Positions 34,789 through 44,640 of a stretch of 64,000 nucleotides of DNA are shown piece by piece (positions within the stretch are counted from its first letter, which is position 1; each line of letters starts with the position of its first letter). The stretch lies in assembly GCF_024323335.1 (NCBI RefSeq), contig NC_066581.1, positions 445,371,816 to 445,435,815 of the forward strand, given 5' to 3'. The DNA comes from Lathyrus oleraceus (taxonomy: Eukaryota; Streptophyta; Magnoliopsida; Fabales; Fabaceae). A program made the position numbers and the translations under genes. Below the pieces are notes generated by a model, which saw nothing but the letters and a program-made list of their open reading frames with translations, was not told the DNA's origin and searched no databases.

Positions 34789-34854
34789 AGTTTCTCACTC
34801 TTGATCTCTCTACACTGTTAAGTGTTTGATTAGAAAATCAATAACAAAGCCGAA

Positions 34855-34868
34855 GCTCTGATACCAAC
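34855..34868 (-). promoter_or_regulatory. Primer-binding site of F (tRNA-iMet)
   Basis: The minus strand reads TTGGTATCAGAGC, the standard primer site complementary to initiator tRNA-Met, a few bases from the LTR end. Confidence 0.95.
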
Positions 34869-35881
34869 TGAAGGTGAGAAAAACAAGAAAGGAGGGTTTG
34901 AATTATTTTGGAAATAAAAGCTTTTTCAAAAATAAGACCACACAGAATTTTATACTGGTTCGCTTAGAAAACATAGTTACTCTAGTCCACCCGGGCAAGG
35001 TGATTTCGCCTTCAAAAAGGACTTCATCCACTAATCTTGAAAGATTACACAACCAATCGTCTTAAGAGAATAATCTCTTAGCCCTCTCAAGTATACAGAC
35101 TGTGCAGAGTCACTTGAGGAACAAAATAATTTAAGCAAAATAGAGTTGTAATGTAAAGCGCTTCTACGAGTAAGCGAGTATTAAAAAGAAGTATTAGAAC
35201 AAGAGTTTTTCACGTAAGAGCAGCACCTCGTGAAAAAAAAAGAGAGAATATGAATGAAGTTTCTGTGCGTTGTAGATGTGTCTCTCTAGTGAGGTAAATT
35301 GTCCTTTATATAGTGAGTATTCAATGTCACTACTTCTGTGTTTCTTTCTATAACCATTTTGTCTGCCGGTTAAACTCTTTCTTAAAATACTTTCTTTCCA
35401 TAGTGAGAATTATTTCTGTTATGATTTCTAGACTTGTGCATCTTTATCAGAGACTTTGATGTACCAGAGTTATTCTTCAGAGGATGATCACGTCTGACTT
35501 CTTCAGAGCTTCTCAGAGTACTAGTCTTCTTAAGTAACAGAGTTTAAGAACAGTCGTTTGTTGAAGCTTCTGGTTCTTTTTGCTGTCTTTCTTTGATCAG
35601 AATCAGAACTTCTTGGACGTACTCCTTTCTTAGCGGCGTCTGATCCTTTAATACTTTGTATCTGACATACGTTTGTATCTGATATGTGATCAGAGTCCTT
35701 CATAACTTGTTCAAAGTTCTGCGTGAATGTTCAGATTCCTGCGTGAATGTTCAGATTCCTACATGAATGTTCAGAGTCCTGCATACTTAGAAAAAATCTA
35801 GTTAGAGTGCCATTTTTGGTTTCATCCTTTGTTATCATCAAAATCTTAGAAATCTATTGTAGAACCAGTTTTGTTCTTACA
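34869..35881 (-). repeat. 5' LTR of copia element F
   Basis: tgaaggtgagaaaaacaag at the left, tttgttcttaca at 35881. It has the same TATA box (35304-35313) but lacks the 46 bases present in the other LTR just after it (corresponding to about 26149-26194). Confidence 0.9.
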
Positions 35882-35886
35882 CTTTT

Positions 35887-36720
35887 TTCTTGTTGAAATT
35901 GCTTGATTGAAAGTCCAAAGGAAAAGTGGATTTTCTATATGACATTCTTGTCTGTTGGATTACATCCAATTGGTCAGATCTTTTCAACTCTTAACTTTTA
36001 ATTTTATTCTTAGGATTAGTCTCTTCAACTTCTCCCACTTCTTAAATTTCAAAATCTCTCCCCTTTTCAAAAATCTTCTTTGCTTGTGATTTCAAAACTT
36101 AGACTTTATTGCAAATTAGAAACTTTGGCCTTATGCCATTACATTTTAAACTCTTTTCTTAAATCAAACTTGTAAATGAATCTAATCATATTGACTTAAA
36201 ATTTAAAAAAAAGGCAAAAATAACTAACACTAATTAAAACTCTTTTGAGCCTTTGTGCCTCTTTTAAATTTAAATTTTGATTAAAAGCAATCCACTCATT
36301 TTGAAATTGATACCACAAACTACGAGGTTTTGGTCCCTCATTTCTATGTTTGTACGTATGCACAAGTCCGAAGGTCTTGTCAAACACAAAAATATAATTA
36401 ATGAATTATTTCCTCATCCCCACACTCTATTTTTTGCAAACATCTTTTATACCAAACACACACACACACACACATACATAAAAAAGGGCTCCCTATGAGT
36501 ACCTAGGACACTTTGGGTGCTAACACCTTCCCTCTCTGTAACCAACCCCCATACCTGTAATCCCTAACATTTTGTTAGTTTTGATTTTAAAACTTCATAT
36601 CTTTGGGTTTTGTTTTTACTTTTCCCGTTTCCTTTGGAAATAATAAAACCTCGTAGGCGACTCTTGTTTTATTGACATTAAACTTATACATAGCTTGCTG
36701 GTCATGAATTTACCACCACA
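35887..36720 (+). repeat. Ogre B 5' LTR fragment, right part
   Basis: Continues the LTR interrupted by F. It shares with LTRs A, D and G the conserved U5 block gggtgctaacaccttcc...accaaccccc (36515-36550) and ends taccaccaca at 36720, ten bases before the primer site. A CA microsatellite lies at about 36459-36476. Confidence 0.8.
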
Positions 36721-36729
36721 AAAATTATG

Positions 36730-36747
36730 TGGCGACTCTTTTGGGAG
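36730..36747 (+). promoter_or_regulatory. Primer-binding site of Ogre B
   Basis: tggcgactcttttggga: the expected Ogre site TGGCGACTC(TGC)TGGGGA with a few changes in its middle. Confidence 0.75.
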
Positions 36748-37706
36748 TAGTCCTTAGTGGGTTTAGCCTACTTTTTTATGTGTATCTAATTTTATATTTG
36801 ATGTTTGTATATTTGTTTGTGTGATATAATCTGCTTGTTGTGCTTGGTGAGCTCTGAGTGGTGAGATAAGTTCTAACCCGAACTTGAGTGAAATTAAGAT
36901 AGGAGGACGGTATAGTCATGTTCGACTAGTGTAGAGTAGTCCTTAACAAGTTGGCTTGAGACCCATCTACTCAGTGGAGACCCTTTTGGAGTTATGAATG
37001 TCGCACATGTCATTTGTGGTTAGGCATTACTTTCTTTGATTCGGGGTCCGAGAAGTAGAGGACCGTAGAACATTTAACCCAACTTGGCCTATTTAGGATG
37101 TAGTGCGGAGACTGTTTAGGTGTAGACTTGATAACAATTGTTACACGATACTACACTCAGACGAGTTTCTCTTGAGAATATTATGGGTTGATGAGTCAAT
37201 CGTCCTAACCTATAATATTCGATAGATGGAATTGAGACTCTTGGAACTTTTTAGAACATGACCTACAGGTTTTTATCCTTAGTGCACTCCTTTGGGATGG
37301 TTCTTAACCTGAATTCATGCTCGTTACTTACAACAAACCCTTTGATTCTTGGTTGATCCAATCAAGTCTTGTAAATTTTAATTGAACTTGGGTATTGATA
37401 AGGTGAAAACCATAATCCACCAAAATGGATGATTGATCTTGATAATGACTTGATTCATCCCTTGACCTTTGTTTGTTTGCCTTGTGTGTGATCCCTTATT
37501 TGTGATTGTTGCATCCATGAAATCATAGGCATCATAACATTCATCACACGAAAAATAACTTCAAAGAACTGAGGTTTTATTTGCAAATATTTTTAGACCA
37601 TGGATTATGGCCGAAGGAACACTAAAACCTGAGGTTTTATTTGCAAATAACTTCAAGGAGCTGAGGTTTTGTATTAGATCCCTTGGATTTCAAGCAACGT
37701 CATGGG
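36748..37706 (+). other. 5' leader of Ogre B
   Basis: About 960 bases without a credible gene. It contains a short duplication: tgaggttttatttgcaaata occurs at about 37570 and 37628. The N-terminus of ORF1 may begin inside its last 150 bases but is too decayed to place. Confidence 0.5.
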
Positions 37707-39101
37707 AAGCTTCTCTCTTTGTTATCTACTGATGTAGTTTGGTGACTCTTGAGTGTATTGGTTTAGTTTTAGGACCCTCTCTACCGTTGCTTCACTTTTC
37801 CCGATTATCAGCTTATGCCTACGTTGGAGGAGTAGGCCCATCTTTTGGGAATACCTATTTCTGACAAGGGGCCTTTTAGTGGATTGGAGGAGATCTCCAA
37901 ATCTCATCTTATAGTTGAAGCTCTTCATCTGAAGAAGTCTGAGATTGAGGCTCATTGGGTGAAGAAAGGAGGAATGTTTGGGTTGACTTCTGAGTTTCTC
38001 ATTGGAAAAGCTACTGTCTTTGCTCAAGCCGCTACTGTGGATGCTTTTGAAGCCATCTTTTTGTTGCTCATCTATGTTTATGCTTTGTTCCCTAACATTG
38101 ACGGTTTTGTTGATGTTAACGACATTAGAACCTTCTTGATTGAGAATCCTGTTCCTACTCAGTTGGGTGATATGTACTTCTCTTTGCACTTGAGAAATTC
38201 TAAAGGTGGTGGGACCATTGTATGTTGTGTTCCTCTTATGTACAAGTGGTTTATTTAGCACTTTCCTCAGACGCCTGCTTTTATGGAGAACAAACAATGT
38301 CTACGGTGGTCTGAGAGACTTATGTCCCTCACTAATGATGATATTGTTTGGTATGACTCTTCATTGGGTAGCTTAGATATTATTCATAGTTGTGGTGAAT
38401 TCTCTAATGTGCCCCTTATTGGTACACAAGGAGGAATCAACTAGAACCCTACTTTGGCTCGTCGTCAACTTGGGTTCCCCTTGAGAGACAAAGCTAATAA
38501 CACTCAGTTAGAAGGTCTTTCCTATCAAGAGGGTAAAGATCCCCAACATTTTAAGTAGAAGATGATTCATGCTTGGCATAATGTGCATAAAAAAGGAAGA
38601 TCTGAGCTTGGTCCGTACAACTGTGTAGCTTTGGAAGCTTATACTACTTGGGTGAAGAAAAAAAATTTGGACTTGAATATGTCATATGTTTGTGAGAGAC
38701 CTATATCTATGGTTGTGGTTGAGCCATTAACTCTCCCTAACCAAGATGTAGAGGAGTTGGAAGACGCACTCGCCAAGATGAAGCAAGAGAAGGATATGTG
38801 GGAAAAACGGTTCCATGCTTTGAGCCGAAAGCATGAGGAGTTGCAGCTTGAGTCAAAGGACAAAGATGCGTTTATTGAACTTCTTGAATACCGAGCAGTG
38901 AAGAGACAGAGAGAACCAGAGGGTCCATCTTACTCTAGTATGCCTTATCCTTCCAGTGCTTGGAAGAAGATTGTTACTCAACTTGTCCTCAAGAAGGCTT
39001 AGATGAAGACATCTTTTGAGACAGAGATCCGACGCATCCGAAGGAAGTACGCACCAGCAGCCAGATCACCTAACACTATTGCTAGGGGATCCTTAAGATG
39101 A
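37707..39101 (+). pseudogene. Ogre B ORF1, many in-frame stops
   Basis: One frame from about 37707 to TGA 39099-39101, broken by stops in the N-terminal 120 bases (several), then at about 37828, 38256-38258, 38442, 38555 and 39000. Matches to copy A: CFTFPDYQLMPTLEE, NPVPTQLGDMYFSLHLRNSK, CCVPLMYKWF, SCGEFSNVPLIG. It ends with the coiled-coil region (LEDALAKMKQEKDMWEKRF), the basic motif VKRQREPEGP, and AWKKIV. The C-terminal part is near identical in type to fragment C 57273-56770 but differs from A, whose C-terminus is a longer, different coiled coil. Function unknown. Confidence 0.8.
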
Positions 39102-39319
39102 TTAGTTTCCTTTTCTCTTGTATTTGTACTTTGGTTTCTGAAATTGTACTCAGTCTAATCCTTCCAAATTATATGAATAAAAGAGATTTTTTATGGTCAA
39201 TCAAATTGTTACTATTATTTAAAATTTTCAAATAGAACTTTGTATATTCCTTAAAATTAAAAACAATAAAAAATATTGCATTTCATTCATCATTTGCATA
39301 ATAGGTTTTCTTCTGGCAG

Positions 39320-41352
39320 ATGTCTTATCGGTTATTCTTCTGTGCTTCAGCCAAGCTGACTCACCGATACAACACTCACGCGAATCAACCCAAGATTATG
39401 GAGCATTTGGAACAAGAGAACAGAGAACTGAAGGATGAGATTGCTCGTCTGACTGCTATGATGGAATCCATTCTTGGTGCGCAGAATCAGTCTTCACCAA
39501 CTCCTGCAACTCCTCCTTCTCAGAGGATTGTCATCTCAGAGGTTGCTTCCTCAACCATGCCTATTGCTACTACTCAATTTGGTCCATCTATGCCTGCTGG
39601 ATTACCGTGGGGGATGCCACCGAATTTCACGCCTGAAGGGTTTGCACCTACATTTGCTTCTATGTCGACATCTAGTCCAGTCATGTCCGTGCCGCCTCCA
39701 GTTGTTCATACCTTGCCTCGTGTTGAGGACACCATATATCATTCTGATTCGTCTGAGGGCCCTTATGCTTATGATAGAATGGATGAAATGAAGTACTGCG
39801 AAAGGAATTGAAGACTCTGAGAGGAAAAGACCTGTTTGGTAAGAGTGCTACCGAACATTGCTTAGTACCAAATGTGAAGATCCCGATGAAGTTCAAAGTC
39901 CCTGACTTTGAAAAGTATAAGGGAAACACTTGTCCGTTAAGTAACCTTGTTATGTATGCCATAAAGATGTCAACTCAAATTGATAATGATCAGTTATTGA
40001 TTCATTACTTTCAATACAGTTTGACTAGCGCTGCTCTGAGATGGTACATGGGGTTAGACAGTACAAGTGTTCCACGTTCAACGATTTAGGTGAAGCTTTT
40101 GTGAAACAATACAAGTATAATATGGACATGGCGCCTGATAGAGACCACCTGAGGTCTATGTCTCAAAAGTATAAAGAGACATTTAAAGAGTATGCCCAAA
40201 GAAGGAGGGAACTTGCTGCTCAAACTAATCCTTTGTTGGAAGAGAAGTAGATGACAAAGATTTTCCTAAAGACCCTGAGTTTGTTTTACTATGACCGCGT
40301 GATTGCCAGTGCCCCCAATGACTTTACCGAGATGGTAAACATGGGGATGAGGTTAGATGAAGGAGTCCGTGAGGGACGTCTATCTAAGGAAGAGGTGTCA
40401 TCCAGTAAGAAATATGGAAGCGGTTTTGCCAAGAAGAAAGAAGAGGAAACTAATCCAGTATCCGTAGGGAGGCAGAGGAGGCCTCATGTCAGAAGAAATT
40501 TGCAACCGCGTCAGCATCAACATCAAGTTTCATCAGTTATTTAGTGTTTCCAAACAATTCTAACAATCAATCAGTGCCAATTCAACAACAACGCCAACAA
40601 CAGCCGCAACAAAGAACCAACAACAACAACAACAACAATAATCAACAACAAAATTTCAAGAGGAAAATGGTCTCTTTCGACCCTATTCCTATGTCATACG
40701 CCGAACTCTATCCATCTTTGGTTCTCAAGAGCCTACTTCAACCAAGAAATCCACCTCAAATTCCCGAACCACTGCCATGGTGGTATAAGCCTGAACTCCG
40801 TGTTCCTTTCATCAAGGAGCTCTCGGCTATGATATTGAGAACTGTTACCCATTGAAGTATGAGGTACAAAAACTTGTGAAGAGTGGGATGGTGTCCTTTG
40901 AGGACCGTGCACCGAATGTGAAAGCCAATTTGTTGCCCGCTCATGGTAATTCCTCTGTCAACATGGTGGATGGTTGTCCTGGGGAGTCTAAGATTTATGA
41001 CATCTGATTTATCAGAAGGTCCTTAGTAACAATGCATAAGGACATTTTCCTAGTTAGTGAATGTGAGCATGACCATGACGGTTGTGTGATCTGAAGTGTG
41101 AACCCTCGAGGATGTGTCATTGTCAAGAGGGATATTCAAAGCTTAATGGACGAAGGGCTTATTCAGACTTTCCAATCCCGTCATTTGGGAGATGATGTCA
41201 GTGTAATTGTTCCTGTGTTTAATACCTCAAAGCGGGTAGTAAATGAATTTGCTAGTAGCAACAACAACATCGTCAATAGATCGGTATCATCGTTAGTGAT
41301 ACGGTTAGTGGGCCTCGTCCTGTATGCATCTGATAGAGATGTTCCTTATTAG
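39320..41352 (+). pseudogene. gag: Ogre B gag, several frameshifts and stops
   Basis: Starts MSYRLFFCASAKLTHRYNT at 39320, with coiled coil MEHLEQENRELKDEIARL. Frame changes near 39800 and 40075, then stops at 40248-40250, another frame change near 40540, and again near 40820. Recognisable blocks: FKVPDFEKYKGNTCP, YNMDMAPDRD, EYAQRRREL, a polyglutamine/asparagine linker (40560-40660, CAA/AAC repeats), DPIPMSYAELYPSL, then the Cys/His region where a frameshift falls inside the motif, and the SECEHDHDGCV block (about 41055-41090). Particle protein of the element; cannot be translated intact. Confidence 0.8.
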
Positions 41353-41364
41353 TATAATGCTACA

Positions 41365-42388
41365 ATGATGGAGAATGGTCAAGAGGTTCCATTGCCTACG
41401 ACAATTTCTGTTGTGTATATAGCTGATATAGAAAAGGTGACCCGTAGAGGTTGTGTATTTGGTCCAGTCTTTCCAAAGGATGTAAAAGAGGCTATAGGCA
41501 GTAAGAAGGTTGATGTGCCTGTGATAAACCCAGTTAGTGCTCCAGCGAGTCAGTCTGGTGAATCCAGCAAGCTAAAGCCTAACGATGATGATGAGGTATT
41601 GAGATTAATCAAGAAAAGTGAATTTAATTTGGTGGTGCACCTGCTCCAAACCCCTTCGAAGATTTCAGTGTTGTCTCTGCTAATGAATTTTGAAGCGCAG
41701 AGAGAAGCATTGCAAAGAGTGTTGGAGCAAGCCTACATCGAGCACGATGTTATTGTGGATCAGTTTGACCATATTGTGGATAACATTACTTCTTGCAACA
41801 ATCTGAGTTTTTGCGATGAAGAACTTCCCGAGGAAGGCAGAAATCACAATCTGGAACTACATATATCAATGAATTGGAAGGAGGATGGACTATCAAATGT
41901 TCTAGTTAATACCGATTCTTCTTTGAATATACTCCCAAAATCAACTCTATCCAAATTATCCTATCAAGGCTCCCCGATGAGGTATAGTGGCATGATTGTC
42001 AAAGTATTTGATGGTTCTCGCAAAACCGTCAATGGAGAAGTGGACCGTCCAGGTGAAGATAGGTCCGAGTGATTTTCAAATTACTTTTCAAGTAATGGAT
42101 ATCCACCTGGCCTATAGCTGTTTGTTGGGAATGCCATGGGTCCATGAGGTTGGAGCTGTAACGTCTACTCTGCACCATAAATTGAAATTTGTGAAGAACG
42201 GCAAGCTTGTCATTGTGGGTGGAGAGAAAGCGCTTTTGGTAAGCCATTTGTGATCTTTTACATATGTTGAAGCTGAGGAGGAGGTTGGAACCCCGTTCAG
42301 GAGGAGGTTGCACCAACTTTGTGACGCATGGCAAGACTTGCAACAATTTTGTTGATGTCGATATTCCTGTTATTGTCCATCACTATAA
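41365..42388 (+). pseudogene. pro: Ogre B protease, active site mutated
   Basis: 41365-42072 and, after a frameshift near 42030, 41996-42253. The aspartic protease active site, VDTGSSLN in copy C, reads VNTDSSLN here (about 41901-41925): catalytic Asp to Asn and Gly to Asp, both G-to-A changes on this strand. FQVMDIHLAYSCLLGMPWVHEVG marks the flap and C-terminal part. A deletion follows at about 42300 (the region equal to 53250-53480 in C is missing). The exon ends at the intron donor, 42388. Confidence 0.8.
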
Positions 42389-42644
42389 GTAATTTGTGTT
42401 TTCATTATTTTAAGAAAAATCCTTCTCCTATGCCTAAGGGGGAAGTGAACATTGTTGGGCATTTTTAATTATCATCAATAAAATGAAATTTTATTCATCC
42501 ACATCTATGATGTTATATTTTTACTTTTTGTCTTTCTGAAAATGGTAATCACAAAGAAAACAAAAATAAATAATAATTATCCATCTGCATAATATTTGTT
42601 CACAATTCACTTCTCTAAAATCAAAATGTCAAATCATTATGCAG
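42389..42644 (+). other. Ogre intron between protease and RT
   Basis: Ogre elements are known to carry a spliced intron between the protease and RT parts of pol. Here gtaattt follows VHHYK-coding sequence and the AT-rich segment ends in ttatgcag directly before the RT-side exon (GTTGGTTCCTAAACCC). Length 256 bases, with stops in all frames that would otherwise block translation. In copy C most of this intron is deleted (53090-53147). Confidence 0.7.
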
Positions 42645-44280
42645 GTTGGTTCCTAAACCCATTGAATACAATGATCATACTCCCATCTCGTCTACTTGAG
42701 CACGAGGAAAAAGCCATTTAGCCGTTTGAAGAACAGATTGAGTTAGTCAACTTGGGTTCCGAAGATGATGTGAAGGAAGTCAAGATTGGGTCTCAATTGT
42801 GTCTAGAGGTTAAGAGAGGGTTGATTGATCTTCTTCGAGAATATTCATATGTGTTTTCTTGGTCCTATCAATACATGTCGGGTTTAGATTCAGAGATTAT
42901 GGAGCATAGATTGTCGTTGAAGCCATAATGTCCTCCCGTCAAGCAGAAGTTGAGGAGAACTCATCCTGATATGGCAGTAAAGATCAAAGAAGAAGTACAA
43001 AAGAAAATTGATTCTGATTTTCTTGTTACTGCTGAATATCCGCAATGGGTGGCCAATATTGTGTCTCTCCCAAAGATGGATGGAAAAGTTTGTATGTGCG
43101 TCGATTAAAGTGATTTGAAAAAATCTAGTCTGAAAGATGATTTCCCTCTGTCACACATTGATATGTTGGTAGACAATACAACTAAGTTCAAAGTCTTTTC
43201 ATTTATGGACGGGTTTTCCGGTTATAATCAGATGAAGATGGCACCCGAAGATTTGGAGAAGACCACATTCATTACACCCTGGGGAACATTCTGTTATAGA
43301 GTGATGCCTTTTGGTTTAAAGAATGATGGTGCAACATACCAGAGAGCAATGACGACTCTTTTTCAAGATATGATGCATAAAGAGATTGAGGTATACGTTG
43401 ATGATATGATTGCTAAATGTAGTGATGAAGAAGAACATGTTGTTACCACTTGGTTGATATCCAAAATGGATCCAATCAAGTACATTTTGGAGAAGCCTGC
43501 TTTAACTGGGAGAATTTCCTGTTGGCAGATGTTGTTATCCGAGTATGATATTGAATACCGATCTCAAAAACCAATTAAAGGTAGTGTGTTGGCTGACCAT
43601 TTGGCTCACCAACCGATTGAAGATTATCAGTCAGTGCAATATGATTTTCCCGACGAAGAGATTCTGTAGTTGAAGATGAAAGATTGTGATGAACCATTGC
43701 TTGAAGAAGGTCCATAACCTTGTTCTCGTTGGGGCATAGTATTTGATGGAGCTGCTAATTAGTATGGTAATGGCATTGAGGTAGTGATTATTACTCCTCA
43801 AGGCACTCATTTTCCGTTTACAACTAGATTGACTTTCAAGTGTACAAATAACATGGCCGATTATGAAGCTTGCATTATGGGGCTTGAGAGGCCATCGATC
43901 TCAGAATCAAATATCTTGACGTCTATGGAGATTCAGGTTTGGTTGTGAATCAGATCAAAGGTGAATGGGAGACAAATCAGTCCGATTTGATACCACATAG
44001 AGATTATGCGAGGAGGATTTCAACTTTCTTTACAAAGGTTGAGTTTCATCGGATCCCTCGCGATGAAAACCAGATGGCAGATGCTCTTGCAACGTTGGCT
44101 TAATGATTGTGGTAAATTTTGGAATGAAGTTGTGCTCGCAGTAGAGGTTTAGATCCCATCATTGCGTGTTTTGATGGAAGCCAAGTTGGCTGAGGTTGAA
44201 TGGTGTCAGACCAGATATGACCAGCTGAATTTGATTGAAGAGAAGAGGTTGACTTCTAGGGATGAATGGCAGTAGATGAA
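42645..44280 (+). pseudogene. pol: Ogre B RT-RNase H-integrase remnant with two large deletions
   Basis: RT begins LVPKPIEYND and shows VKQKLRRTHPDM, CVD followed by a stop (TAC to TAA, about 43107), SFMDGFSGYNQMKMAP, PFGLKN and YVDDM (about 43391-43410). At about 43440 the sequence jumps from RT straight to the end of the first RNase H (TTWLISKMDPIKYI), losing about 570 bases kept in C. The second, archaeal-type RNase H follows (IVFDGAAN, TFKCTNNMADYEA; 43730-44100). At about 44130-44150 it jumps to the C-terminus (PSLRVLMEAKLAEVEW), losing about 950 bases with the entire integrase core. The end near 44280 is approximate. Confidence 0.8.
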
Positions 44281-44429
44281 AGTTATGGAACCAAAAGCTT
44301 AGACTAGAACCAAGAGTTATGAACAAGTGAATGTTGAGTGAACTTTTGATCAACCAGATAAAACCAAGCACCATGAAGGATGAAGAGCTAGATAAGATTA
44401 AGGTTAGAAGGCCAAACAACGAATGTTAT
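44281..44429. other. Unassigned short stretch after Ogre B pol
   Basis: No recognisable coding or LTR sequence; it probably contains the junction where B's 3' part was lost. Confidence 0.4.
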
Positions 44430-44640
44430 ACCTAATTAGGGGTTATGGAGCCTTGATCAAGTAAGGACCCCCCAGGTTGGGGTTTTGCTACTTTATTGAA
44501 CATAAGTTAGGGTAATAACAAAGAAACCCTAATTTCGTCCTCTGGTAAGATCCCCAAGTTTTGAGCCTATATATCATGTCCTCTAGTTATGAATGCTTAT
44601 GAAAGTTTTTAAACTACCCGGACAAAATTGGGGTATGACA
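44430..44640 (-). repeat. LTR tip of another Ty3/gypsy element (H)
   Basis: On the minus strand it starts TGTCATACCCCAATTTTG, a common start of Tat/Ogre-group LTRs and different from the TGTAAGACCCC starts of C and D. It contains a TATA-like motif (minus TGATATATAG, near 44570). Its left limit is uncertain; only about 200 bases remain. Confidence 0.5.

Larger units (their letters stand above)
25704..35881 (-). mobile_element. SIRE/Maximus-type Ty1/copia element F, both LTRs present
   Basis: 10.2 kb on the minus strand: 5' LTR (35881-34869), tRNA-iMet primer site, gag, protease, integrase, RT, RNase H, env-like gene, polypurine tract, 3' LTR (26762-25704). Integrase before RT is the copia order, and an env-like gene after RNase H marks the SIRE lineage. 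Flanks ctatt (25699-25703) and ctttt (35882-35886) match at four of five bases. The LTRs differ at about 18 of the first 445 aligned bases (my count) plus a 46 bp indel, so the insertion is not recent. Coding capacity is broken. Confidence 0.85.
24541..44430 (+). mobile_element. Ogre-type element B, strongly decayed (hosts element F)
   Basis: Plus-strand order: truncated 5' LTR (24541-25703 and 35887-36720, split by F), primer-binding site, leader, ORF1, gag, protease, intron, and a pol with large deletions. No 3' region or 3' LTR is present; recognisable pol ends near 44280 and another LTR tip (H) follows. Many stops, frameshifts and deletions, and dead catalytic residues, make it the oldest-looking Ogre copy in the window. 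Confidence 0.75.

Noticed and set aside
34855..34868. Possible tRNA gene near the tRNA-like sequence
   Set aside because: It is only the complement of the 3' end of initiator tRNA, the copia primer site; no cloverleaf follows.
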